NCBI GenBank assembly: GCA_037440765.1
Contig: JBBITL010000061.1
Coordinates: 1 to 26,207, forward strand
Origin: DTKY01 sp037440765
GTDB lineage: Bacteria > Acidobacteriota > Terriglobia > Bryobacterales > Bryobacteraceae
DNA length: 26,207 nt
Direction of reading: 5' to 3'
Positions 1 to 6,903 of this stretch are shown in pieces. The number at the start of each line of letters is the position of its first letter. Position 1 is the first letter of the stretch. The notes below the pieces were generated by a model. The model was not told the DNA's origin, made no database searches, and saw only the letters and a program-made list of their open reading frames with translations. Both the position numbers and the translations under genes were made by a program.

Positions 1-1214
1 AGGAAATCGTGAAAGGCGTCGCTGGTATAGAGGTTGTTCTCCGAAAGCGCGTAGGCGCCTGCGGCTGTAGACGCCCAGGTGTCGACCAGCGTGGCCTGGA
101 TCACCTGGTACCGCTCGCCGCTCCGGCGGACGAAGCTGCGGCCCTCCTCGACCACGATGCGGACCTCGGGCGCGGAGTAGAGCCCGCGGCTGTAGCCGGA
201 AAAACGGCGCTGCATGACCGTCTCGGCGATGATGGGATTGATCTCGACGCCGGTCACGTCGCGGCTTCCTCCTGCCAGCGCCCTGGCCACGTCCCATCCT
301 CCGCCGGGCCCGATGATCAGAGTCCTGGCGCCGGGGCGCAGAACGTAGGGGAAGCCGGGGCCGGAGCGCAGCAGCGCCTGGCGGTCCTGTTCCCCCATGT
401 GGCGCAGGTCGAAGGAAGCGATGGCCGTGGAGGCGCCGGCGTCGATGTAGACTGTGGGCGCGCCCGAAGCGTGGTCGGGCGCCACGGCGACACGCGAGAA
501 ACTGTTCCACTTCACGAACTGCTCGTCATCGAGCGTCTGCCCCTTGGCGTACCTGACGTCGATGATCCGGAACTTGGCGTTGTAGCCGAGCAGAACCAGC
601 ATGCCCAGGGCCAGCGTCACGCTCGCCGCTCGGCCCAGTGTCTTGCCGGCGAGGCTGTACCAGACAGCCGCCGAGGCGGCATAGACCGCGCCCGCGGCCA
701 GCACGGTGTTGGGCCCGCCGAACGCATTCAACAGGGGAACCAGCAGCAGGCAGCCGGCGCCGGCGCCGATCAGGTGGTAAAAGCAGACGCGGTCCACGCG
801 CTCGATGCCCTCGGCGATGGCCAGCGTCAGGGCCGCGCCTGCCAGGAAGAACGGCAGGGTGCTCGGGAAGTAGGCCGCCGCCAGCGTCCAGAAGCCCAGA
901 TTCTGACGGATCGAAAGGCCGAGCACCAGCGCGATGAGCACCACGAGGCAACTGAGCGCCGCCAGGGCGCCCAGCTTGGAGAAAAGCGATCCCCGCCAGT
1001 CCGCAACCAGGTAGGAAAAGATCCCGCCGGCGCCGAGGCCGAACAGGGCGATGGAGACGGCCAGGAACGCGAAGTGGTAATGGAAGACTACCGAGAAAAT
1101 GCGCGTGAGTGACAACTGGAGCAGCAGCGTCGCCAGTGTGGTGAGCGCCACCGCCAGGTAGAACAGCGGCCACCGGAACCGCTGCGGCCCGGCGCTAGAG
1201 GTGCTGTAGCCCAA
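1..1214 (-). CDS. Membrane protein with spermidine-synthase-like SAM-fold domain, C-terminus cut by window edge
   Basis: About 404 residues are visible and the 3' end lies outside the window. The N-terminal half has about seven hydrophobic segments (for example FYLAVALTTLATLLLQLSL and LSCLVVLIALVLGLSI). The C-terminal half is a Rossmann-type SAM-binding domain with TLIIGPGGGWDVARAL near residue 295, followed by VTGVEINP. This is the layout of membrane-fused spermidine-synthase-like proteins. The second acidic motif of true aminopropyltransferases (DSTDP type) is replaced by QATLVDTWAST, so spermidine synthesis is doubtful and the substrate is unknown. No ATG lies in frame at the start. TTG at 1214 is the best candidate because the frame upstream runs back into the nikR end and the next in-frame start is inside the first membrane helix. 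The gene follows nikR on the same strand after 28 bases. Confidence 0.8.
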   Translation of the reverse strand, partial: MGYSTSSAGPQRFRWPLFYLAVALTTLATLLLQLSLTRIFSVVFHYHFAFLAVSIALFGLGAGGIFSYLVADWRGSLFSKLGALAALSCLVVLIALVLGLSIRQNLGFWTLAAAYFPSTLPFFLAGAALTLAIAEGIERVDRVCFYHLIGAGAGCLLLVPLLNAFGGPNTVLAAGAVYAASAAVWYSLAGKTLGRAASVTLALGMLVLLGYNAKFRIIDVRYAKGQTLDDEQFVKWNSFSRVAVAPDHASGAPTVYIDAGASTAIASFDLRHMGEQDRQALLRSGPGFPYVLRPGARTLIIGPGGGWDVARALAGGSRDVTGVEINPIIAETVMQRRFSGYSRGLYSAPEVRIVVEEGRSFVRRSGERYQVIQATLVDTWASTAAGAYALSENNLYTSDAFHDF

Positions 1215-1225
1215 TACACATGGTA

Positions 1226-1241
1226 AACCCGTTTCCGGGTT
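1226..1241 (-). other. Short hairpin with GAAA tetraloop between nikR and the next gene
   Basis: Read on the minus strand the bases are AACCCG-GAAA-CGGGTT, a perfect 6-bp stem closed by a GNRA-type tetraloop. It lies just after the nikR stop codon. No U-tract follows, so it is not a typical intrinsic terminator. It could stabilise the nikR transcript end or affect translation of the next gene. Chance occurrence is also possible. Confidence 0.35.
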
Positions 1242-1242
1242 G

Positions 1243-1659
1243 CTACAGTCCCGCGCCGGAGGCGGTGATGGTCAGCCTGCCGTGCTTTACGCCCTTGGTG
1301 GCGATCAGGGCGTCGGCCACACGCTGGACCACGGACGCCTTGCCCTTCAGCACCAGGACCTCCAGGCAGTGGTCGTGATCCAGGTGGACGTGCAGGGTGG
1401 AGAGCACGTTGTGGTGGTGGTCGTGCTGCATGCCGGTCAGCCGCTCGCTCAGTTGCCGGACGTGGTGGTCGTAGACCAGCGTCAGCGTCCCTACCACCCG
1501 GCTGTCGGGAGACGCGGAGGCCGTCTGGATCAGGTCGTCGCGGATCATGTCACGGAACGCCTCGCTGCGGTTGGTGTATCCCCGCTGGGCGATCAGAGCA
1601 TCGAAGCGCTTCAGGAGGTCGGAATCGATGGCCACCCCTATGCGGCTGAGTTTGCCCAT
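1243..1659 (-). CDS. nikR: Nickel-responsive transcriptional regulator NikR
   Basis: The protein has 138 residues, close to the usual 130-140. Residues 1-45 form a ribbon-helix-helix DNA-binding domain (SRIGVAIDSDLLKRFDAL, then NRSEAFRDMIRDDL). The C-terminal ACT-like domain carries the nickel site. His79, His90, His92 and Cys98 (MQHDHHH and TLHVHLDHDHC) correspond to the four E. coli NikR ligands His76, His87, His89 and Cys95. NikR represses nickel uptake genes when nickel is plentiful. Here it is divergent from a CbiM/Q/O-type importer that starts 107 bases away, the expected arrangement for direct control of that importer and of itself. Confidence 0.95.
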   Translation of the reverse strand: MGKLSRIGVAIDSDLLKRFDALIAQRGYTNRSEAFRDMIRDDLIQTASASPDSRVVGTLTLVYDHHVRQLSERLTGMQHDHHHNVLSTLHVHLDHDHCLEVLVLKGKASVVQRVADALIATKGVKHGRLTITASGAGL

Positions 1660-1729
1660 TTGTCAACACAGCTTACACGACGCGGGCAGGCCGGGCAACA
1701 TGGCCGGACATGCGTCACCCGCAGTGGCA

Positions 1730-1751
1730 CGTAACTGAGCGTCGTGCTACG
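1730..1751. promoter_or_regulatory. Weak inverted repeat in the nikR-nikM intergenic region, possible operator
   Basis: CGTAAC, ten bases, then GCTACG form an imperfect inverted repeat (CGTARC/GYTACG) just upstream of the nikM start. A NikR site is expected in this 106-base region. However, the E. coli NikR site has two 6-base arms separated by 16 bases, so the spacing does not match. This is only a candidate. Confidence 0.2.
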
Positions 1752-1765
1752 GCAGAAGCAACCTC

Positions 1766-2254
1766 ATGCACATCCCTGACGGGTTTCTGTCGCCAGGCGT
1801 TTACATTGCCACGGGCGCGGCCAGCGCCGCCGGAGTGTTCTGGATGGCGCGCAAGGCGCAGGCCGAGGTGGAGAACAGCCGGGCGCCGCTGCTGGGGGTC
1901 ATGGGGGCGTTCGTTTTCGCGGCGCAGATGATCAACTTTCCCGTCGGAGCGGGCACCACGGGCCACCTGCTGGGAGGCGCTCTGCTGGCTTTCGCGCTGG
2001 GCCCGGCGTCTGCCGTGGTGTCGATGACGGCCATCCTGGCGATTCAGGCGCCAATTTTCCAGGACGGTGGCGTGCTGGCTCATTCGGCCAACGTCTTCAA
2101 CATGGCGCTGGCGGGAGTCCTGGCCGGCTACGAGGCCCGCTGGTTCGCGAGCGCGGCGCTCAACAGGGCCCTTGCGGGAGTCGTGGGGCTGGCTGCTGTT
2201 CTCGGCGTGGTGTTGTTATTCGCCTGGGTGGCGTCCGGGCGGAGGAGAGCCTGA
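1766..2254 (+). CDS. nikM: ECF-type nickel/cobalt transporter substrate-binding membrane component (CbiM/NikM), compact form
   Basis: The N-terminus MHIPDGFLSP is the hallmark of CbiM/NikM proteins, in which the free amino terminus and His2 hold the metal. His67 in GAGTTGHLLGG matches the third ligand seen in NikM. Other family motifs are QMINFPV and HSANVFNMALAG. About five or six membrane segments can be drawn. At 162 residues it is clearly shorter than the usual 200 or more, and the region after NVFNMALAG has room for only one further helix. The adjacent divergent nikR favours nickel as substrate. The next gene (cbiQ) starts on the base after its stop, so the two are an operon. No clear Shine-Dalgarno precedes the ATG. 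Confidence 0.9.
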   Translation: MHIPDGFLSPGVYIATGAASAAGVFWMARKAQAEVENSRAPLLGVMGAFVFAAQMINFPVGAGTTGHLLGGALLAFALGPASAVVSMTAILAIQAPIFQDGGVLAHSANVFNMALAGVLAGYEARWFASAALNRALAGVVGLAAVLGVVLLFAWVASGRRRA

Positions 2255-2986
2255 GTGCACCACGTCGTGCTGGAGCGCTGGAGCAGGGGAACCAGCATCA
2301 TGCACAGGCGCGACCCCCGGGCCAAGATCATGGTCCTGCTGGTGTTTCTGGTGGTAGTAGCGACAACGCCCGCGGCGCTGGCCCCCTACCCGCTGCTGGG
2401 GTATGCCGCGCTTCCAATCTGCGCGATTCTGGCGGGACGTTTGCCGGTGGCCGGAGTACTCGCGCGGGCGTCACTGGTACTGCCGTTCTGCGCGGCATTC
2501 GCGGCGACTACCGTGCTGGCCGGGGAGACCGGGCGCGCCGTCGCCCTGGTGGCGAAGAGCTACCTGTCCGCGCCGGCGGCGCTGGCCATCGCCGGGACGA
2601 CTCCGGTCCCCCGCTTCCTGCAAGGCATGGAGGCCCTCGGATCTCCGCGCTTTCTGCTGTGGGTGATCCATTTCCTGCACCGGTATCTCTTTGTCATCTC
2701 CGAGCAGGCCCAGCACATGCGGATGGCGGCGGCCTCCCGCGGCTCGGCCGCCGGCGCCCGCTTCAGGCGCTGGCGACTGCGTGCGGCAACCGGGGCGCTC
2801 GCAGTGCTGTTTGCGAAATCCTACAGCCGGGCCGAGGCCGCCTACAGGGCCATGCTGGCGCGGGGGTTTCGCGGGCGGCTGGAGTTAGTAGAGCCGCTCA
2901 GTCTCAATTGGGGGGATTACTCACTGATGGTTCTGGGAGTTACGGCGCCTTTGGCGTTCAGGTACGCCCTGGAGATGCTTGCATGA
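2255..2986 (+). CDS. nikQ: ECF transporter transmembrane (T) component CbiQ/NikQ
   Basis: This 243-residue membrane protein couples the substrate-binding component to the ATPase. The GTG start directly follows the cbiM/nikM stop and keeps the family N-terminus (LERWSRGTSIMHRRDPRAKI, like the LDPRxK region of CbiQ). An ATG further in, at 2300, would cut through this motif. Hydrophobic segments fill residues 24-100 and the C-terminus. Between them are the cytoplasmic coupling helices with the two Ala-x-x-x-Gly-type signatures MAAASRG and AMLARGFRG, which contact the ATPase. The 3' end overlaps the next start (ATGA at 2983-2986), a sign of translational coupling. Confidence 0.93.
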   Translation: MHHVVLERWSRGTSIMHRRDPRAKIMVLLVFLVVVATTPAALAPYPLLGYAALPICAILAGRLPVAGVLARASLVLPFCAAFAATTVLAGETGRAVALVAKSYLSAPAALAIAGTTPVPRFLQGMEALGSPRFLLWVIHFLHRYLFVISEQAQHMRMAAASRGSAAGARFRRWRLRAATGALAVLFAKSYSRAEAAYRAMLARGFRGRLELVEPLSLNWGDYSLMVLGVTAPLAFRYALEMLA

Positions 2987-3726
2987 GCGCACCTGTGGTG
3001 GAAGTCAACGGTCTCAGGTATCGGTATCCCGATGGCACCCTGGCCCTGGACGGCGTCGACTTCAGCCTGGCGGCCGGAGAAACTGTGGCGGTCTTCGGGC
3101 CGAACGGTTCCGGTAAGACGACCTTCGTGCTACACCTGAACGGCCTGCTGGAAGGAGAAGGGCGAGTTCATGTTTGCGGCATGGCTGTCGGGAAGGACAC
3201 GCTCCAGTCCATCCGCAGCAAGGTGGGCCTTGTCTTCCAGGATCCGGACGAACAACTCTTCATGCCGACGGTGCTGGAGGATGTGGCCTTCGGCCTGCTG
3301 AACGCCGGATTTGGCGCGGAGGAGGCTCTAACTAAGGCCAGGCACTTCCTGGGCCTTGCAGGCATGGGGCAGGCCGGATGGAAGGCCCCTTACCACCTGA
3401 GCGAAGGCGAAAAACGCCGGGTGGCGATTGCGGGCGTGCTGGCGATGGACCCGGAGATACTAGTACTTGACGAACCCGCCACCTTCCTTGATCCTCACGG
3501 CCGGCGGGAACTTCTTACTTTGCTCGCCGCATTGCCGCAGGCCAAAATCGTGGTTACGCACAACACCATGTTCGCCGAGGCACTGGCCGGGCGCGCAGTG
3601 TTCTTCGAGAAAGGTAAGATTGTAGCCGACGGCCGGCCTGCGGAATTGCTCCGCTGGTTCGGGTGGGCTCCCGTGCGCTCAAGCCGCGGCCCGGCGGCGC
3701 CGCTCGCCGTACCCACAAACCGATAA
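2983..3726 (+). CDS. nikO: ECF transporter ATPase CbiO/NikO
   Basis: This 247-residue ABC ATPase powers metal uptake with CbiM/NikM and CbiQ/NikQ. It has Walker A GPNGSGKTT (residues 39-47), Q-loop VFQDPDEQLFMPTV (about 84-97), a variant signature LSEGEKRRVA (139-148, E in place of the usual G of LSGG), Walker B ILVLDEPATFLDP (159-171) and H-loop VVTHN (190-194). QDPDEQLF is typical of the CbiO branch. The ATG overlaps the cbiQ stop. A longer reading of the same frame from 2659 runs inside cbiQ and is not credible. The last 20 or so residues are a Pro/Ala-rich tail. The stop lies 5 bases from the end of the converging small gene. Confidence 0.95.
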   Translation: MSAPVVEVNGLRYRYPDGTLALDGVDFSLAAGETVAVFGPNGSGKTTFVLHLNGLLEGEGRVHVCGMAVGKDTLQSIRSKVGLVFQDPDEQLFMPTVLEDVAFGLLNAGFGAEEALTKARHFLGLAGMGQAGWKAPYHLSEGEKRRVAIAGVLAMDPEILVLDEPATFLDPHGRRELLTLLAALPQAKIVVTHNTMFAEALAGRAVFFEKGKIVADGRPAELLRWFGWAPVRSSRGPAAPLAVPTNR

Positions 3727-3731
3727 GCGTC

Positions 3732-4004
3732 TTATGCCTCTTTGGCTTGCGCCGCCTGCTTCTTCCGGTAATCGGCCCAGCGTTTCTTCTGCGCCGCCGC
3801 GATTCGCTTCCGGGCCTCCGGGCTTAGAACGCGCTTCTGGGCGGCCTTCACGGCCGTGCCGCCGCCAAGGCTCACCCTTCTTCCGCCCAGCATCGCCCTA
3901 ACCTGAGCGATCTGCTCCTCGATCCTCTTTCTTTGAAGGTCGAGGCCCTCGAGCGCGGCTGCCAGGAATGGCGCATCCTGTAATGACTTTGCGGATTTCG
4001 GCAT
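3732..4004 (-). CDS. Small basic protein of unknown function with LSPEARKRIAAAQKKRW tail
   Basis: The protein has 90 residues from MPKSAKSLQD. I chose the ATG at 4004 because GGGAG lies upstream at Shine-Dalgarno distance and because the longer reading (to 4073) would run into dtd. Residues 15-45 look like a short coiled coil (LEGLDLQRKRIEEQIAQVR). The C-terminus is strongly basic, with LSPEARKRIAAAQKKRW and then YRKKQ. I recall this tail from small uncharacterised proteins in Acidobacteriota and relatives, where it resembles a nucleic-acid-binding tail, but no function is established. It lies directly downstream of dtd on the same strand. Confidence 0.75.
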   Translation of the reverse strand: MPKSAKSLQDAPFLAAALEGLDLQRKRIEEQIAQVRAMLGGRRVSLGGGTAVKAAQKRVLSPEARKRIAAAQKKRWADYRKKQAAQAKEA

Positions 4005-4047
4005 TTGGTCTCCCACAGATAAGATAGCACCACACCTAGCCATCGTG

Positions 4048-4497
4048 TCAAGGAATTCCGACCGAGTCAACAACTATAGTTACAGGACCGTCGTTGACCA
4101 AGTGGACTGACATGAGCGCCTGAAAGGCGCCTGTCTCGACAGGTACGCCCCGCGCCCGCACGGCCTCCACGAAGTACTCATACAGGATACGGGCCTGATC
4201 GGGTCCTGCGGCGGCGTCGAAACTGGGGCGGCGGCCCCGGCGCACGTCGCCGCACAGCGTGAACTGGGACACGATCAACACACTGCCGCCCGCTTCCCTG
4301 ACGTCGCGGCTCATCCTGCCCGCCTCGTCCGGGAAGATGCGGAGGCCGGCCAGTTTCTCCGCCAGGTAGTCGGCATCGCGGCTGGTATCCGTCTTTGCCA
4401 CGCCCACCAGCACGAGAAGGCCATGGCCTATCCGGCCCGTTACGGCACCCTGCGCCTCGACCCTGGCTTCCGTTACCCGCTGCACAACTGTTCGCAT
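4048..4497 (-). CDS. dtd: D-aminoacyl-tRNA deacylase
   Basis: This 149-residue enzyme hydrolyses D-amino acids (and glycine mischarged on tRNA-Ala) from tRNA. It carries the two DTD signatures: SQFTLCGD, with the catalytic-site Thr, and NDGPVTI, whose cis Gly-Pro gives chiral selection. The start MRTVVQRVTEARV at 4497 matches the family N-terminus (MRxVVQRV). A longer reading to 4533 adds 12 residues that do not fit. Only 34 bases separate it from the divergent GHMP kinase, so the two promoters must overlap or be very compact. Confidence 0.95.
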   Translation of the reverse strand: MRTVVQRVTEARVEAQGAVTGRIGHGLLVLVGVAKTDTSRDADYLAEKLAGLRIFPDEAGRMSRDVREAGGSVLIVSQFTLCGDVRRGRRPSFDAAAGPDQARILYEYFVEAVRARGVPVETGAFQALMSVHLVNDGPVTIVVDSVGIP

Positions 4498-4531
4498 GTC
4501 CGTCCAGTATGGCAGAATGTGAGGGCTGACC

Positions 4532-5527
4532 ATGATCGAAACTTACGCCTACGCACGCGCCGGCCTGCTTGGCAATCCGAGCGACGGCTACTTTGGCAAG
4601 ACGATCTCGCTGTCGGTCCGGAACTTCCGCGCGAGGGTGCTCCTGTGGCCCAGCGCGCGTCTGGAGATCAGGCCGTCCAAGGCCGACATGCCGGTGTTCG
4701 AGAACCTGGCTGACCTGTACGACACGACGCGCTGGAGAGGTTACTACGGCGGAATCAGGATCATCCAGGCGCTGATAGTGAGGTTCATCGGATATTGCCG
4801 GGAATGCGGAGTCAAGCTTCCGGACCGCAACTTCACGCTCGAGTATGAGTCGACCATCCCCCTGCGGCTGGGGCTGGGCGGCTCCAGCGCCATCATCACG
4901 GCGGCCCTGCGCGCCCTATGCCAGTACTTCAGCGTCGACATACCGCTGCCGGTGCAGGCCCGGCTGGTGCTGGAAACGGAGACCCAGGAACTGGGCGTCC
5001 CAGCCGGGCCGCAGGACCGGGTGATCCAGGCTTACGAAGGGCTGGTCTACATGGACTTCGCGCGCGAGTTGATGGAGAGCCGCGGTTACGGAGAATATGA
5101 GCGCCTGGATCCCGCGCTGCTCCCCAACGTGTATGTCGCATATCGCACCAGCCTCAGCGAAGGGACCGAGGTGTTCCACAGCAACGTCCGCGAGCGCTGG
5201 CGGGCCGGCGATCCGCAGGTGGTAGAGGCCATGAGGACCTGGGCGGACTACGCGGAACAGGGGCGGCGGGCGCTTATTGAGCGCGATTACGAAACGCTCG
5301 GCAGGCTGATAGACGCCAACTTCGACCTCCGCGCCAGCATCTACCAGATAAGCGAGGGCAACCTGCTCATGATCCGCACCGCGCGCGCAGCGGGCGCCCG
5401 GGCCAACTTCGCCGGCTCCGGCGGCGCCATCGTGGGCCTATACGAGGACGACAGGATGTATGACGCCCTTGTGTCGGCGCTGGGGGCGTGCGGCGTTGCC
5501 GTAATGAAGCCGAGGGTCACGCCGTAG
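4532..5527 (+). CDS. GHMP-family sugar kinase, glucuronokinase-like
   Basis: The protein has 331 residues. The N-terminus ARAGLLGNPSDGYFGKTIS is the signature I know from plant glucuronokinases (glucuronate plus ATP gives glucuronate-1-phosphate). The ATP-binding GHMP motif is PLRLGLGGSSAIITAAL (about residues 110-126). The C-terminal motif is ANFAGSGGAIVGLY. Other shared stretches are GYYGGIR, LGVPAGPQDRVIQAYEGLV and VYMDF. GAGGG precursors are imperfect, but GAGGG-like bases (gaggg) precede the ATG by eight positions. The tail overlaps by 11 bases a converging hexuronate-type carrier, which supports glucuronic acid or a related uronate as substrate. Other GHMP kinases (heptose or fucose kinase) fit the GNPSD-YFG signature less well. 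Confidence 0.85.
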   Translation: MIETYAYARAGLLGNPSDGYFGKTISLSVRNFRARVLLWPSARLEIRPSKADMPVFENLADLYDTTRWRGYYGGIRIIQALIVRFIGYCRECGVKLPDRNFTLEYESTIPLRLGLGGSSAIITAALRALCQYFSVDIPLPVQARLVLETETQELGVPAGPQDRVIQAYEGLVYMDFARELMESRGYGEYERLDPALLPNVYVAYRTSLSEGTEVFHSNVRERWRAGDPQVVEAMRTWADYAEQGRRALIERDYETLGRLIDANFDLRASIYQISEGNLLMIRTARAAGARANFAGSGGAIVGLYEDDRMYDALVSALGACGVAVMKPRVTP

Positions 5528-6779
5528 GCGCGTCCCCGACGGCCGGGCAGTACTTCCTGCGCACAACAAACAGGTAGGATGCGACTCCGATCAGCAGGAA
5601 CAGCCAGATGGTCTGCATGGGCGCCTCGTAACTGCCGGTGGTCTGCTTGAGCCATCCGGTGATCAGCGACGCCGCGATTCCGGACACGCTGGCGGCGCAG
5701 TTCTGCACCCCGACCACCCTGCCCACGGCCGTGCCGGGCAGCATGGTCTGCGTCAGCGCCCAGTAGTTGGCGGTCATCAGCCCCAGGCCGCTCAGCGAGA
5801 AGATCGCCCAAAACAACGCGGCGGAATTCGAGTGCGCGTAAGCGCCGAAGATCTCCGTGGACGCGGTCAGAAAACCGGCCACGATGAACGCCTTGCGCAC
5901 CCGGATCGGATCCAACCCGCGGCCGATCAGCCTGTCGGCGGCCCAGCCGGCAAACGTCGCTACAGCGGCCATGCCGAGGAAGCTGAACATGGTGAAGGCG
6001 CCGGTGTCCTGTAGGGAAAGCCCGCGGCGCTCGCTGAAGTAGGCGGGCATCCAGGTCATGCAGAAGTACACGAAGTACTGATAGCAGAAGGTGCCGGCGA
6101 CGATCCCCCAGATGGCGGGAGTGGACAGGATGCGGGAAAAAGGCACGCGCGGGGGGCCGCTGGCGGCGGCCGTTTTCTCCAGTCTCCTGTCGTCGTCACG
6201 CACCAGAGCGAGCCAGGGTGGCAGCCACAGTAGTCCGCCGAGGCCGAGGATGACGAACATGGGACGCCAGCCGTAGGCGGCCAGCAGCAGCGCCGCCAGG
6301 TGGGGTCCTATGCCCGGCCCGACCTTGGCGGCCGCCATGTAGAGCCCCACGGCCAGGCCCCTCTGGTTCTCCCGGCAGTTGAACCGGATCCAGCGCATGC
6401 CTCCCGGGGTGACGATGGCTTCGGCTACGCCCAACAGGACGCGCAGAGCGAACAACTGCCAGAAGGAGCCGGCCAGCGCGGCCGCCGCCGACACCAGGCT
6501 CCAGGCCACGAGGCTGAGGGCGTAGGGATACTTGACGCCGAAGCGGTCGGTGAACCAGCCGGCCGGGATCTGGAGCAGCGCGTAGCTCCAGAAGAACGCG
6601 GAGTTGAGCGCTCCCCGCTGAAAGTCGGTCAGCCGGAAGAAATCCTTGAACTCAGGCGCGGCCAGGGCGATGGAGAGATTCACCCGGTCGAAGTAGGCGA
6701 TCATCATCCCGGCGCACAGCAGGCCCACTACGGTCCAGCGGCGCCGGGCGGAGATGGCGGGCTCCATTGGCAGCGTCAT
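5517..6779 (-). CDS. MFS transporter, ACS (hexuronate/organic anion) family
   Basis: About 420 residues from MTLPMEPAISARRRW (start at 6779, or the Met at 6767). The frame is open to 6950, but that extension is Arg/Pro-rich and unlike a transporter. Twelve hydrophobic segments can be drawn. YFDRVNLSIA in the first helix, and the loop GWFTDRFGVKYPY after helix 2, are typical of the anion:cation symporter branch that includes ExuT and glucarate carriers. FALRVLLGVAEA in helix 4 and WRPMFVILG in helix 5 region agree. It probably imports a uronate or similar sugar acid by proton symport. The convergent glucuronokinase-like gene supports this. It is divergent from glgC, with about 124 bases between. 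Confidence 0.85.
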   Translation of the reverse strand: MTLPMEPAISARRRWTVVGLLCAGMMIAYFDRVNLSIALAAPEFKDFFRLTDFQRGALNSAFFWSYALLQIPAGWFTDRFGVKYPYALSLVAWSLVSAAAALAGSFWQLFALRVLLGVAEAIVTPGGMRWIRFNCRENQRGLAVGLYMAAAKVGPGIGPHLAALLLAAYGWRPMFVILGLGGLLWLPPWLALVRDDDRRLEKTAAASGPPRVPFSRILSTPAIWGIVAGTFCYQYFVYFCMTWMPAYFSERRGLSLQDTGAFTMFSFLGMAAVATFAGWAADRLIGRGLDPIRVRKAFIVAGFLTASTEIFGAYAHSNSAALFWAIFSLSGLGLMTANYWALTQTMLPGTAVGRVVGVQNCAASVSGIAASLITGWLKQTTGSYEAPMQTIWLFLLIGVASYLFVVRRKYCPAVGDAPTA

Positions 6780-6903
6780 CCCGGGCAGGGAATCAACATA
6801 CCACAGGCGCCGGGGAGGGCTGGAATTATCCTTGCCTTCCTGCCCGCGGGCTGGCAGAATGGGGACTCGGCGCTGGGTCTGACGCGCGGCAGGGAGACGG
6901 CCG

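Noticed and set aside
9..1112. Open plus-strand frame over the membrane protein
   Set aside because: Its translation is low-complexity and Arg/Gly/Ala-rich, antisense to a minus-strand frame with clear membrane helices and a SAM motif.
2659..2982. N-terminal extension of the ECF ATPase
   Set aside because: It lies inside cbiQ in another frame; the ABC domain begins right after ATG 2983.
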